From a virus: a DNA stretch of 39,454 bases. Made by a program: the position numbers and the translations under genes. This document shows positions 31,824 to 39,454 of this stretch, in pieces; the stretch's first letter is position 1; each line of letters begins with the position of its first letter. Under the pieces are notes generated by a model. The model saw nothing but the letters and a program-made list of their open reading frames with translations, searched no databases and was not told the origin of the DNA. The stretch lies in the IMG/VR virus record IMGVR_UViG_3300040801_006104, positions 1 through 39,454 of that record; one strand, written 5' to 3'.

Positions 31824-32759
31824 ATGCTCGACACAGCGATTATCGGAGGTGGCCCTGCGGCGATGCAGGCGGCTATATCCCTGGCAAGCGAGGGGGTTCC
31901 TGTCCAAGTCTTCGAGAAGGGGGAGGCCGGGGGGCAGATCCGGCAGACGCCGCTCCTGGAGAACTTCGCCACGGCTTCCGGGGGTGTTGCCGGTGTCGAG
32001 TTCGTCGCGTCGATGCAGCGTCAGGCTGCACGTATGGGGGCAGGGTTCTTCCGGTCCCGCATCGTTGAGTTGGAGACCGGACCCGACGGCCACCGGCTCA
32101 CCTGTGACAGGGGGCGTACGCACACGTACCCCGCCGTCGTCCTGGCAACCGGGTGCCGCTGGCGTCACCTCGACATACCCGGCATGTCCGAGTGTGTCCG
32201 GGCAGGCCGGGCCCACTACGGCCCGGGGCACTGTGGTATGAGCCTCGGGCGGCGGGTCGCGGTCCTCGGCGGGGGCGGAGCGGCGGGGCAGGGGTTCCTG
32301 CAAGCTGCCCGTTCCGCGGGGGTTGTCCGGCTCGTGAGTCGGTCCGAGCTTCACATGCCGCGGTATCTGGAGGACAGGATCACCGATCTGGTCCAAAGCC
32401 GGGACAACGCTGTCCTGCACCTCAACAATGAGATCGCCGAGTTACGCCCTCGTCCGGACGGCGTGGAGGTGGACCTGGCGTGCGGCGAGTCGTTCGTGAC
32501 GGACGTCCTCCACGTGTGTGCCGGTCTTATGCCCGAGACGGAATGGCTGCCCTCCTCGATCCGGCTCGATCCCGGGGGCAGGGTACGGGTCGGTCTCAAC
32601 GGCGACCTTGGCACGTCCGTTGCCGGGGTCTTCGCCATCGGGGACTGCCGGGCCGGCTCGTACCCGCGGGTCGCATCGGCCATCGGCGACGGGGCGAACG
32701 TCGCCGTCGAGGTGATCCGTTACCTGTCCCTGACACCCGGAACCGCCCTCGTAGCCTAG
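31824..32759 (+). CDS. thioredoxin-reductase-like FAD/NAD(P) oxidoreductase without CxxC
   Basis: This 311-residue flavoprotein starts with the FAD-binding IIGGGPA (6-12) at the very N-terminus. An NAD(P)-binding VLGGGGAAG follows at 147-155 and the FAD-binding IGDCRAG at 272-278. The order and length match the TrxR family. The active-site Cys pair (CxxC, normally just before the second Rossmann fold) is missing: only C137 lies there, in GPGHC. MPRYLEDRI resembles the 'SRYL..RI' segment of TrxR-like proteins that lack the pair. The start at 31824 is chosen because the Rossmann motif begins there and GGAGG is just before it, though very close; an ATG at 31770 is possible. Role in the phage unknown; electron transfer to an unidentified partner is inferred. 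Confidence 0.82.
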   Translation: MLDTAIIGGGPAAMQAAISLASEGVPVQVFEKGEAGGQIRQTPLLENFATASGGVAGVEFVASMQRQAARMGAGFFRSRIVELETGPDGHRLTCDRGRTHTYPAVVLATGCRWRHLDIPGMSECVRAGRAHYGPGHCGMSLGRRVAVLGGGGAAGQGFLQAARSAGVVRLVSRSELHMPRYLEDRITDLVQSRDNAVLHLNNEIAELRPRPDGVEVDLACGESFVTDVLHVCAGLMPETEWLPSSIRLDPGGRVRVGLNGDLGTSVAGVFAIGDCRAGSYPRVASAIGDGANVAVEVIRYLSLTPGTALVA

Positions 32760-32761
32760 CC

Positions 32762-34699
32762 ATGAACCAGCCGATCGTTATCGACTTCGAGACCTTCTAC
32801 GACTCGAAGGACAAGTACACGCTCAAGAAGCTGAGCACGCCCGAGTACGTGGCGGACGAGCGCTTCTGTGTCACCGGGCTCGCCGTAGACGACGGCGGGG
32901 AGCAGCACTTCCTGCCCCCCTCCGACATCCCCGAGGCGTTGGAGGAGCTGCGGGGTCACACGTTGGTGATGCACAACGCCCACTTTGACGCCTACATCCT
33001 GAACTACGTCTACGACTTCCGGCCGGCGTACATGATCGACACGCTGCTGCTGGCGAACCATGTTCACGGTCCCGCGAAGGCGGGTCAAAAGAACGCCCTG
33101 GCCGACGTCGCCGACCGTCTCGGGATCGAGGCGAAGGGGCGGCTCGACTTCATGGACGGGGTCCGGGAGCCCGACGAGGCCCAGTTCGCAGCCCTGGCCG
33201 CCTACGCCAAGACCGATGTCCGCATCACGAGGCAGGTGCTTGACGCCCTCCTGCCCTCCCTTACAAGAGCGGAGTTCGAGTTGTGGCTGGCCGACCACAC
33301 GATCCGTCTCTTCAGTGAACAGAAGCTGGAACTCGACCCCGATCGGATCGAAGAACTCAGGGAGCGGGTGACCGCCCGTCGAACCGAGTACGTCAAGAAC
33401 AGCGGCGTCACGTCCGAGGTGCTGATGTCGAACGACAAGTTCGGCAAGGTGCTCCAGGACCGACTGGCGGAGCAGGGCATGGAGGTGCCGATGAAGAAGG
33501 CCCTGCCCCGGAAGGACGGGTCGACCCCGCTCATCCCGGCCATCTCCAAGTCGGACCCCGCGTTCCTCAAGCTGGCCGAGTCCGACAACAAGGACATCTC
33601 GGTGCTGGTGAAGGCCCGCCTCGCGGTTCGAAGCTCCACCACCATACAATCCAGACTGGATCGGATGGCTAACTTTTCCCGAATCGGGGGCATCCCGATC
33701 CACCTCGTCTACTACGGGGCCAAGACGGGCCGCTACGCGGGCGGAGGCGGGTTCAACTTCCAGAATCTGACCAGCCCCGCACGCGCGACTGACCCCATCG
33801 AGAAGGAGATTGCAACCGACGTCCGCCGATGCTTTGTTGCGGGGGAGGGCAGGGTGTTCGTTGCCGCGGATGCGTCGCAGATCGAAGCCCGCCTGCTCGC
33901 CTGGATGGCGGATGAACGGGAGATCGTCGACACGTTCGCGAAGGGGGAGGACATCTACTCGAAGTTCATCAGCGGCGTGCTGGGCGAGGACATCCACAAG
34001 CCGACGGACGACGACCCCGCGGACCAGCACGGCTATCTGAAGCTCATGCGGCACGTGGGCAAGGAGTCGATTCTGGGGCTCGGGTACTCCATGGGGGCGG
34101 AGCGGTTCCGCCAGCGGCTCGAACAGGAGCGGAGCTTGTGGTCCGTGCTCGCTGAAGGTGGAAGGCTGTCCGCCGATGTCACCGAGGATATCGTCAAACA
34201 GTACCGCGACCGGTACAAGAACATCAAACGCTTCTGGTACAGCCTCTTCGGGGCGTTCATGCACTGCGTCCGGGAAGGGCGGGGGTCGGAGCGGGGGGTC
34301 GGCCCCCTATTGTTCCGGCGGAAGGACAGGACGACGATCGCCCTCGACCTGCCCTCCGGTCGGTCCCTCTACTACAACAATGTCCGGTACGCTGAGAGGG
34401 GCCGCGAGGTGGTCCACGGGCCGGGCAAGGGACAGAAGATCTACGGCGGGATATTAGCGGAGAATTGTACGCAGGCTGTTGCCAGAGATGTACTTGCGGA
34501 AGCGATTCTCGCTGCGGAGCAGGCCGGATACCCGGTGCTCCTGTCGATCCACGACGAGCTGATTTGCCGAATCCCCGAGGGGCAGGGGGAAGAGTGCCTC
34601 CAGTTCCTCATCGAAACACTTTCCCGCACGCCCGAGTGGGCGGACCGCGACCTCATACTGGCCGCGGAGGGACATATCGCAACGGACCTTAGCAAGTAG
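32762..34699 (+). CDS. family A DNA polymerase with 3'-5' exonuclease
   Basis: In this 645-residue replicative polymerase, the exonuclease domain has D8-x-E10, N72...D76 and Y148...D152, which are the DEDDy residues. The polymerase domain has [14 protein letters not shown] at 322-336, motif A with D370 in [10 protein letters not shown], motif B R430-x3-K434 followed by GY442, and motif C H597-D598-E599. All catalytic acids are present. The usual Tyr after the motif A Asp is Ala here, a known phage variant. The start codon lies two bases after the flavoprotein stop. No 5'-3' exonuclease domain is present, as usual for phage enzymes. Confidence 0.93.
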   Translation: MNQPIVIDFETFYDSKDKYTLKKLSTPEYVADERFCVTGLAVDDGGEQHFLPPSDIPEALEELRGHTLVMHNAHFDAYILNYVYDFRPAYMIDTLLLANHVHGPAKAGQKNALADVADRLGIEAKGRLDFMDGVREPDEAQFAALAAYAKTDVRITRQVLDALLPSLTRAEFELWLADHTIRLFSEQKLELDPDRIEELRERVTARRTEYVKNSGVTSEVLMSNDKFGKVLQDRLAEQGMEVPMKKALPRKDGSTPLIPAISKSDPAFLKLAESDNKDISVLVKARLAVRSSTTIQSRLDRMANFSRIGGIPIHLVYYGAKTGRYAGGGGFNFQNLTSPARATDPIEKEIATDVRRCFVAGEGRVFVAADASQIEARLLAWMADEREIVDTFAKGEDIYSKFISGVLGEDIHKPTDDDPADQHGYLKLMRHVGKESILGLGYSMGAERFRQRLEQERSLWSVLAEGGRLSADVTEDIVKQYRDRYKNIKRFWYSLFGAFMHCVREGRGSERGVGPLLFRRKDRTTIALDLPSGRSLYYNNVRYAERGREVVHGPGKGQKIYGGILAENCTQAVARDVLAEAILAAEQAGYPVLLSIHDELICRIPEGQGEECLQFLIETLSRTPEWADRDLILAAEGHIATDLSK

Positions 34700-34701
34700 A
34701 C

Positions 34702-34983
34702 ATGACCTACACCACATCCCAGAGACCAAACAAGAACTTCAACGCCTCCTCCAAGAACAGGATGAGTGCCCGCGTCAAGAACTGGTCCAATCGAACCGGA
34801 TACCGCGGGGTGCAGCCCATCCCGACGTTCCCGGGCAAGTTCAAAGCGACCTTGTGGCATCAGAGGCAGCCTAAGCACCTGGGCACCTTCACCTCCGCGG
34901 AGCAGGCAGCCCGGGCATACGACGCTGCTGCAAAGGAGTTCCACGGTGACGCCGCCATTCTCAACTTCCCGGAGGACAAGTGA
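34702..34983 (+). CDS. stand-alone AP2/ERF-type DNA-binding domain protein
   Basis: A 93-residue protein. Residues 33-90 match the AP2 domain: TGYRGV, then [19 protein letters not shown], then the helix [19 protein letters not shown], and the closing ILNFPED. The YRGV start, LGTF turn, AA.AYD..A and LNFP end are the AP2 landmarks. In phages AP2 usually comes fused to an HNH nuclease; no HNH motif is present here. It sits between polymerase and nuclease genes, two bases and minus four bases from them. It probably binds DNA; target unknown. Confidence 0.8.
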   Translation: MTYTTSQRPNKNFNASSKNRMSARVKNWSNRTGYRGVQPIPTFPGKFKATLWHQRQPKHLGTFTSAEQAARAYDAAAKEFHGDAAILNFPEDK

Positions 34984-36113
34984 ACAAGCCGGTCATCCGA
35001 TGCAGTTCCATCCCGACCCTGATAAAGTGTCCGGCCAGCGTCCTCAACCCCGACGGCTTGACGGTCGTCGAGACGCACAACGACGCCGCCGAACTGGGCA
35101 CGCTGATCCACGCGGAGCTGGAACGGCTCGTCGACACCGGCGAGACCGCGATGGATGCTCTCAAGCAACGCCTCAACGACGCCGACCATGCCCGGGCGTG
35201 CAAGCTGATCGACAACTTCGGCCCCATCTGGCGGGAGGCCAGGTCGCACATGACCGACCCCAGGACCGAGCGGTCCCTGCGGGCCGAGACGGACAGCTTC
35301 ATTCTCACGGGCCACATCGACCTGAGCAGCGTCGAGAGCGACCGGGCGTTCCTGATCGACTACAAGACCGGCCGGCAGCACGGGGACCACTACCACCAGA
35401 TGGCGGGCTACGCCTTCCTCCTGTGGGATTCGGCCGGGAAACCCGAGGACTACACCGTCTACGCGTCAGCGGTCTACCTCGAAGATCGGAGCGTCCACGG
35501 CCATACCTTCACACCCCAGGGCCTCCGGGACTGGGTTGCGGAGGTGGGGGCCAAAGTTGCCGGGGCAGGGTACGCAGTGGGGCGGCACTGTGCGTACTGC
35601 ACGATCGCCGACTCCTGTCCCTCCTATCTCACTTATGCCCGGAACTCCGTAGCAGCCCTCGCCGAGGCGACGGACGACGACAAGCCCGTGCGGTGGGCGG
35701 ACCTCGAACCGGCCGAGCGGGGAGCCCTGGCCGACAGCCTCTACGTCGTCGAGAAGATGGTCGACCGGCTCAAGCTGAGCCTCCGGAACACGGTCAAGCG
35801 GAGCGGGTCGGTCGACCTGGGCGACGGGAGCCAGTACCAGATGGTCTCCCAGGAGAACCGATCGGTGAACCTGACCCGTGCCCTGCCCGTCCTGCGGGAA
35901 CGGGTCGGCGAGGGGGTCATCATGGAACACGCTTCCCTCTCCCTCGAAAAGGTGCTGCACGATTACAGCAAACGTGCCGCGAGGGGGAAGAAGAGTCAGG
36001 CCCGACGAGACCTCGCCGAGGAACTCGAAAAGGCTGGTGCGATTGAACGGAGGGCGACGGAGCGGATGTACCGCCGGCCCCGCGGTGAAGTAGAACTAGA
36101 CATTAAGGAGTAA
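34980..36113 (+). CDS. Cas4/RecB-like PD-(D/E)XK nuclease
   Basis: This 377-residue protein starts with GTG overlapping the AP2 gene stop. RecB-family motifs are in order: H44 (GTLIHAE), G110-HID114, D127-YK129-TG, Q140...Y144. Cys at 17, 204, 207 and 213 ([12 protein letters not shown]) are placed as in the Fe-S cluster of Cas4 and of DUF2800-type phage nucleases. The C-terminal 150 residues are helical and charged. It likely acts as a 5'-3' or end-resecting exonuclease feeding the ERF annealing protein encoded next, five bases later. No helicase domain is fused. Confidence 0.83.
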   Translation: MNKPVIRCSSIPTLIKCPASVLNPDGLTVVETHNDAAELGTLIHAELERLVDTGETAMDALKQRLNDADHARACKLIDNFGPIWREARSHMTDPRTERSLRAETDSFILTGHIDLSSVESDRAFLIDYKTGRQHGDHYHQMAGYAFLLWDSAGKPEDYTVYASAVYLEDRSVHGHTFTPQGLRDWVAEVGAKVAGAGYAVGRHCAYCTIADSCPSYLTYARNSVAALAEATDDDKPVRWADLEPAERGALADSLYVVEKMVDRLKLSLRNTVKRSGSVDLGDGSQYQMVSQENRSVNLTRALPVLRERVGEGVIMEHASLSLEKVLHDYSKRAARGKKSQARRDLAEELEKAGAIERRATERMYRRPRGEVELDIKE

Positions 36114-36117
36114 CCTC

Positions 36118-36666
36118 ATGAGTGACACAGTAGACCCCAAGATAGCTGCTGCACTGCTGGCGGCACAGAAGGACATTGAGAGTGCAACCAAGAACGCCAA
36201 GAACCCGCACTTCGGTAACGACTACGCCGACCTGGCGACGGTGATCGACGCGGTGAAGCCGGCTCTGAACAAGCACGACATCGCTTTCGTTCAGCTCCCC
36301 GTCGAACCCCCGTTCGAAGGCCACCTTGCCATCCGGACCATCCTCCTCCACAAGAGCGGCGAGACGCTGGCCGGCACGGCTGTCGTCCCCCTTCCGAAGA
36401 GCGACCCCCAGGGTTACGGGTCCGCCGTGACCTACGCCCGACGGTACGCATTGGCTTCGATCGTAGGGCTCAAGACCCTCGACGACGACGGGGAAGCCGC
36501 GTCGGGCAGGCCGAAGGCATCGGCCTCGAAGAAGTCGTTCACCCGACCCGAGGAGAAGCCGGAGGAGAAACCCCTGAAAGGTCTCCGGAACCTGAAGCTG
36601 ACCCCGAAGAAGTCGGAGAAGAAGGGCACCAGCAAGCTGTTCCCCGTGCCGCAAGGAGGTAAGTGA
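36118..36666 (+). CDS. erf: ERF-family single-strand annealing protein
   Basis: A 182-residue protein. The N-terminal ERF domain shows KNPHFGNDYADLATVIDAV, then GSAVTYARRYALASIVGL and DDDGE, the strongest signatures of the family. The C-terminal 60 residues are Lys/Glu/Pro-rich and probably disordered. ERF proteins anneal complementary single strands in phage recombination, working with an exonuclease. AAGGAG lies eight bases before the ATG. Its stop overlaps the next gene (TGATG). Confidence 0.9.
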   Translation: MSDTVDPKIAAALLAAQKDIESATKNAKNPHFGNDYADLATVIDAVKPALNKHDIAFVQLPVEPPFEGHLAIRTILLHKSGETLAGTAVVPLPKSDPQGYGSAVTYARRYALASIVGLKTLDDDGEAASGRPKASASKKSFTRPEEKPEEKPLKGLRNLKLTPKKSEKKGTSKLFPVPQGGK

Positions 36667-36830
36667 TGCCGCACCCCGAGGAAGACGAACGCATTATGGG
36701 GCGGGAACCCGAAGACGACGAGGACCGGGAGCGTCGGAGGAAGGCAAGGGAACGCCAGCGGGAGCGGGAGCGGTTGAACCGCCGCCTCGAAGAGGGATTC
36801 CGCATGTTGGGGGGTGAGAGTGTCGAATGA
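36666..36830 (+). CDS. 54-residue charged coiled-coil protein
   Basis: The ATG overlaps the ERF stop (TGATG). The product is almost entirely Arg/Glu/Asp/Lys with a heptad-like RERRRKARERQRERERLN run, ending GFRMLGGESVE. It overlaps the helicase start. A helicase loader or ERF partner is a guess from place; no family is recognised. Overlaps on both sides and the absence of other coding here support translation. Confidence 0.6.
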   Translation: MPHPEEDERIMGREPEDDEDRERRRKARERQRERERLNRRLEEGFRMLGGESVE

Positions 36831-37659
36831 CACCCGAGTGCCACCCCTGACCCTCTTGGGGGAAGGTGCCGAACACGACCTGCTCGACGACGAGCCCGAG
36901 GCGTTCGTTCCAAGCGGCCTTCGCAGCCTGGACGAGTTGGTCCTCGGGGCCGTGGCCGGGGAGCTGACCGTTCTCGCCGGACAGGCGGGGCAGGGCAAGA
37001 CCAGCCTCGCCGTCCAGTGGGCCATGGATGCGGCGGAGCGGGGCATCCCCTCGGCTATTCTGTCCCTCGAAATGGGCCGCCGGGCCCTCCGGAACCGGAT
37101 CATCAGCGGGCTCACGGGCATCGACATGTCCGCCCTCCGCACCCGCCGGTGGGAGTCGGACGACCAGCGGAAGCTGGCCCTCGACGCGGCGGAGCACCTC
37201 GCCACCCTGCCCCTCTATGTCGACGATCGGTCGGGTCTCTCGGGCGACGACACGCGGGCGACCCTGGAGGAGTGGGCAGGGCAGGGCATCGGCTTCGCCG
37301 TGGTCGACTACCTCCAGCAGATGGGCGGGGCGAACGAAAGCCGGGTGGTGCAGGTGGGGGACGCGGTGCGGGCGGTGAAGTCGGCGGCCATGGCCGCTGA
37401 TCTGCCCGTCGTGCTGCTTTCCTCCCTCAACCGCTCCTCCAACCTGGGGGGCACCCCCCGGACGAACTGGCTAAGGGACAGCGGGGACATCGAGTTCGTG
37501 GCTGACACCATACTGATGCTCCACTATCCCGACGACGACCTCTACGAAGACAGACGACACTGTGACATCCACTGCGTAAAGCAGCGTAACGGGCCGACCG
37601 GGGTGGCGGCGGCGACGTTCGACAAGAAGTCCACCCGATTTCTGGAACCGAAATGGTGA
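36814..37659 (+). CDS. DnaB-like replicative helicase (RecA-type domain only)
   Basis: A 281-residue protein with GTG start at 36814 (an in-frame GTG at 36820 is equally possible). Walker A is GQAGQGKTS (56-64), Walker B FAVVDYLQQM (161-170), followed by LLSSLNR. The DnaB signature LRDSGDIEFVADTILMLH (220-237) and the KQRNGPTG segment (256-263) are both present. The N-terminal DnaB domain that binds primase is lacking, and no primase gene is visible in the window. It should unwind the fork for the family A polymerase. Confidence 0.88.
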   Translation: MRVSNDTRVPPLTLLGEGAEHDLLDDEPEAFVPSGLRSLDELVLGAVAGELTVLAGQAGQGKTSLAVQWAMDAAERGIPSAILSLEMGRRALRNRIISGLTGIDMSALRTRRWESDDQRKLALDAAEHLATLPLYVDDRSGLSGDDTRATLEEWAGQGIGFAVVDYLQQMGGANESRVVQVGDAVRAVKSAAMAADLPVVLLSSLNRSSNLGGTPRTNWLRDSGDIEFVADTILMLHYPDDDLYEDRRHCDIHCVKQRNGPTGVAAATFDKKSTRFLEPKW

Positions 37660-38060
37660 CTGACAGTAACTATAGACCGAAAGCGTTTCTATGCGGACCC
37701 CGTGGGCCGGGCGGGTTCGAGAAGTCGGAGTTCGACACTGCCGCCGAACTGGCCTTCTCGAAGGGGTACGAGCCCGTCAACCCCCGGGAGCTTGACCTGC
37801 AGGCGAGTCCGTCCGATGAGTCTCGCTCCCCGGACCAGGAGAGGCGGAGAAGGATGCTCCGTTACTGCTCCGAGCTACTCAGCTTGAGAGCTGAGAAGGG
37901 TGACGTGGTGGTGCTCCTGGACGGCTGGGAGGAGAACCCCTGGGCGACCTTCTTCGCGATGGTCGCCCGTTGTCTCAACCTGCCCCTCTACACCGACGGG
38001 AACTACCGGCGGACGTGGTACTTTCTTTCTGGAAGCGACGAGGATGAATATGGAGTTTGA
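37653..38060 (+). CDS. DUF4406-like nucleotide-binding protein
   Basis: A 135-residue protein whose start overlaps the helicase stop by seven bases. It follows the pattern 'aflcGP.G..., AAELAFSKGYEPVNPREL, then D.VVLLDGWEENPWATFFAMVARCLNLPLY'. This is the layout of DUF4406/nucleoside 2-deoxyribosyltransferase-like folds, with a GW and an acidic residue in the binding loop. It probably binds or modifies a nucleotide or deoxynucleoside, and stands directly before a nucleotide pyrophosphohydrolase-type gene. Activity is not shown by the sequence. Confidence 0.65.
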   Translation: MVTDSNYRPKAFLCGPRGPGGFEKSEFDTAAELAFSKGYEPVNPRELDLQASPSDESRSPDQERRRRMLRYCSELLSLRAEKGDVVVLLDGWEENPWATFFAMVARCLNLPLYTDGNYRRTWYFLSGSDEDEYGV

Positions 38061-38442
38061 CATCAAAGACAGCGGAGAACGGCAGGACTTCGAGACCGGG
38101 GCCGTACGGGACTCGCAGGAGGGCAAGGGGTTGTACGACTGCCTGCCCTTCGAGGCCATCCGGCGGCTCGCGGTTCAGCTTGAGAAGGGTGCCCACAAGT
38201 ACAACAAGAACAACTGGCGAAAGGGAATGCCCCTCTCCAGGTTCCTGAGTTCGGCCCTTCGGCACCTCATGAAGTACGCCGACGGCCACCGGGACGAGGA
38301 TCACCTGGCTGCTGCTCTGTTCAACGTGGCGGCACTGATCGAAACCGAGCGGGCCATCAGGCAGGGCAGGGTGCCGCTCCTCTTTGCGGACCTGGAGGAC
38401 TACGGGGGCGGATACGAGGAGGATTCAGATGAACCAGTTTGA
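38050..38442 (+). CDS. dATP/dGTP diphosphohydrolase-like (MazZ/DUF5664-type) protein
   Basis: A 130-residue protein; the ATG at 38050 has GAGG six bases upstream (38044 is an alternative). It matches the 'GERQDFETGAVRD...GKGLYDCLPFEAIRRL, EKGAHKYNKNNWRKGMPLS, SALRHLMKYADGHRDEDHLAAALFN' pattern, including the K.Y...NW.KG and DEDHLAA.. segments of this family. Members remove pyrophosphate from dNTPs; the MazZ branch works in phages that replace adenine by 2-aminoadenine. That use would also need PurZ, which is not in the window. It overlaps the preceding gene by 11 bases. Confidence 0.75.
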   Translation: MEFDIKDSGERQDFETGAVRDSQEGKGLYDCLPFEAIRRLAVQLEKGAHKYNKNNWRKGMPLSRFLSSALRHLMKYADGHRDEDHLAAALFNVAALIETERAIRQGRVPLLFADLEDYGGGYEEDSDEPV

Positions 38443-38995
38443 GCGAGACATCATAAAGACGTTCAAGTCGTATTACAACGCCGGGATCGCGGACCTCATG
38501 GTGATGTACCCACCCATGAAGCCCGTCGCACTGCATGGGAGCAAGCCCTGTTTCAAGCAGGTGGGGAGGGCCCCCTACGACATCATCGGACACTATCGAA
38601 TGTCCCCGGCGACCCACATCGGGGTGGAACTCAAGTCGACCGAGAAGCGGAAGTCGATCATCTCCATCACCCCCGCCGGGGTGAAGGGGAGCGGAATCGA
38701 CTACCACCAGCTCGTCGGGCTCTCCGACCTGCACAGGGCGGGCGGGGTCGCACTACTCCTCTGGAACAACGCAGGAGAGGTCGGTCGCCTCCTGGGCCCG
38801 GCTATCGACCTGGCCCGCATCCAGTTCGACACGAGCCTGAAACAGAAGAAGGAGACGGGCCGATTCGCCCGCGGCAGTCGCTCCATCCCCTGGGGCCACT
38901 TCGAGATCATCAAGGAGGGCGTCGGGGGTCAGCTCCCGTGGCTGCCCTCACCCCCCGACCCCTGCAAGAAGGAGAATCAACATGGAACCGAATGA
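38429..38995 (+). CDS. RecU-like Holliday junction resolvase
   Basis: A 188-residue protein; GAGGAGG lies before the ATG. The PD-(D/E)XK core is D51 (APYDIIG), E67-L-K69 (GVELKSTEKR) and Q94 (YHQLVGL), with a LLLWNNAG strand after it; the order matches RecU/penicillin-binding factor A proteins. It cuts four-way junctions from recombination and replication before packaging. The overlap of 14 bases with both neighbours ties it to the operon end. A different PD-(D/E)XK nuclease is possible. Confidence 0.72.
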   Translation: MNQFERDIIKTFKSYYNAGIADLMVMYPPMKPVALHGSKPCFKQVGRAPYDIIGHYRMSPATHIGVELKSTEKRKSIISITPAGVKGSGIDYHQLVGLSDLHRAGGVALLLWNNAGEVGRLLGPAIDLARIQFDTSLKQKKETGRFARGSRSIPWGHFEIIKEGVGGQLPWLPSPPDPCKKENQHGTE

Positions 38996-39086
38996 CCCGT
39001 ACGTCCTGTACATAGCCGTCTGCTGGGTCGCCCTGAGCGTCTTGTCAGGGTCGGAGAAAGGCCAAGAGAGCCGAGTTGAGACGTGA
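38982..39086 (+). CDS. 34-residue membrane micro-protein
   Basis: AAGGAG lies seven bases before the ATG, the best ribosome site of the area. Product MEPNDPYVLYIAVCWVALSV, then LSGSEKGQE and a charged tail; residues 7-22 make one short hydrophobic span. The start overlaps the resolvase stop. Its stop (TGA) overlaps a GTG at 39083. Function unknown. Confidence 0.55.
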   Translation: MEPNDPYVLYIAVCWVALSVLSGSEKGQESRVET

Positions 39087-39151
39087 AGAGAGACGACGCA
39101 GGAAACACGCATTTGACGCACCAGTCTGCAACTGTGGAAGGAAGTGAAGCT

Positions 39152-39454
39152 ATGAAAACAAGAATGAATGAGCGGTTCTTACAGTCCATGCTTAGCGGGG
39201 CGATCCGAGAGATCGGCTCGTGCTCGCACAACGAGAAGTCGAGCGGACCCCCGACCTCGTACGTGTGCGGGTACGGAGGGGCAGGGGAGTGGCTGCTAGA
39301 CGGGGAGGAGGTCATGTTCCGCCCCGGCCCCGAGAGCGACTGGGAACGGTCCCGGTTCTGCATTGGCGGGTTCCACCGTGCAGTCGAGGAGGGGCGGCTT
39401 GTGCTCAAAACGGACCACGACGGGCCCGAGGAGGATACAGAGGCGTGCTCCTGA
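39152..39454 (+). CDS. unknown 100-residue protein at window end
   Basis: Starts MKTRMNERFLQSMLSGAIRE; GGAAGGAAG lies before the ATG. A GTG at 39083, overlapping the previous stop, would add 23 residues and is less likely. The protein is acidic with two Cys in the middle region (SCSHN, SYVCGYGG) and an aromatic stretch (SDWERSRFCIGGFHR). It ends with the TGA at the last three bases of the window, so it is complete. No family is recognised. Confidence 0.62.
   Translation: MKTRMNERFLQSMLSGAIREIGSCSHNEKSSGPPTSYVCGYGGAGEWLLDGEEVMFRPGPESDWERSRFCIGGFHRAVEEGRLVLKTDHDGPEEDTEACS

Noticed and set aside
37655-37680. T7-like promoter (AACTATAGACC)
   Set aside because: It lies in the first codons of a gene and matches only a few bases of the class consensus; no phage RNA polymerase gene is present.

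Overview
The window is almost wall-to-wall phage: 39,454 bases, GC-rich by eye, with genes packed end to end. The gene order is that of a tailed phage with a short-tail (podovirus-like) virion. There is no rRNA, tRNA, integrase, transposase or CRISPR array that I can see. The host cannot be fixed. The -35/-10 promoters and an Ala-rich protein type that I associate with Planctomycetes and other large-genome environmental bacteria and their phages are only weak hints.

Left half (1-21272, all on the minus strand, so read right to left): small terminase-like protein, large terminase, a small acidic protein, portal, FmdB-type zinc ribbon, scaffold, major capsid, decoration-like protein, terminator, head-tail adaptor, calcineurin-like phosphoesterase, large nozzle-like tail protein, collagen-like fibre, three Gln/Gly-rich proteins of internal-virion type, a 2129-residue polyvalent protein with an HEFAH metallopeptidase motif, and a holin-like membrane protein. 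Four promoters share one architecture (-35 TGGCGC-like, exactly 17 bp, -10 TAnACT) and sit just before units of this block. A 67-codon gene-like frame with a Shine-Dalgarno sequence is nested out of frame inside the giant gene.

Centre (21273-22061): the divergence point. It carries a structured leader with an intrinsic terminator before the small terminase gene, and then about 300 bp of very AT-rich DNA with perfect palindromes and a 53-bp direct repeat. This is the best candidate for a replication origin.

Right half (plus strand): RNase HI, a HEAIH metalloprotein-like ORF, a 640-bp structured non-coding stretch, a run of small unknown genes (several sharing one ribosome-binding leader), and a right-handed beta-helix protein closed by a terminator. 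A promoter with a dyad in its spacer then opens a replication and recombination operon: GHKL ATPase, small partner, thioredoxin-reductase-like flavoprotein, family A DNA polymerase, AP2-domain protein, Cas4/RecB-like nuclease, ERF annealing protein, small charged protein, DnaB-like helicase, DUF4406-like protein, MazZ-like nucleotide pyrophosphohydrolase, RecU-like resolvase, micro-membrane protein and a final unknown.

Together this is a lytic-looking phage with a late virion operon on one strand and an early/replication operon on the other. No endolysin, primase, RNA polymerase or lysogeny regulator is visible. The first three and last three bases of the window are stop codons, so it may be cut from a longer or circular genome.
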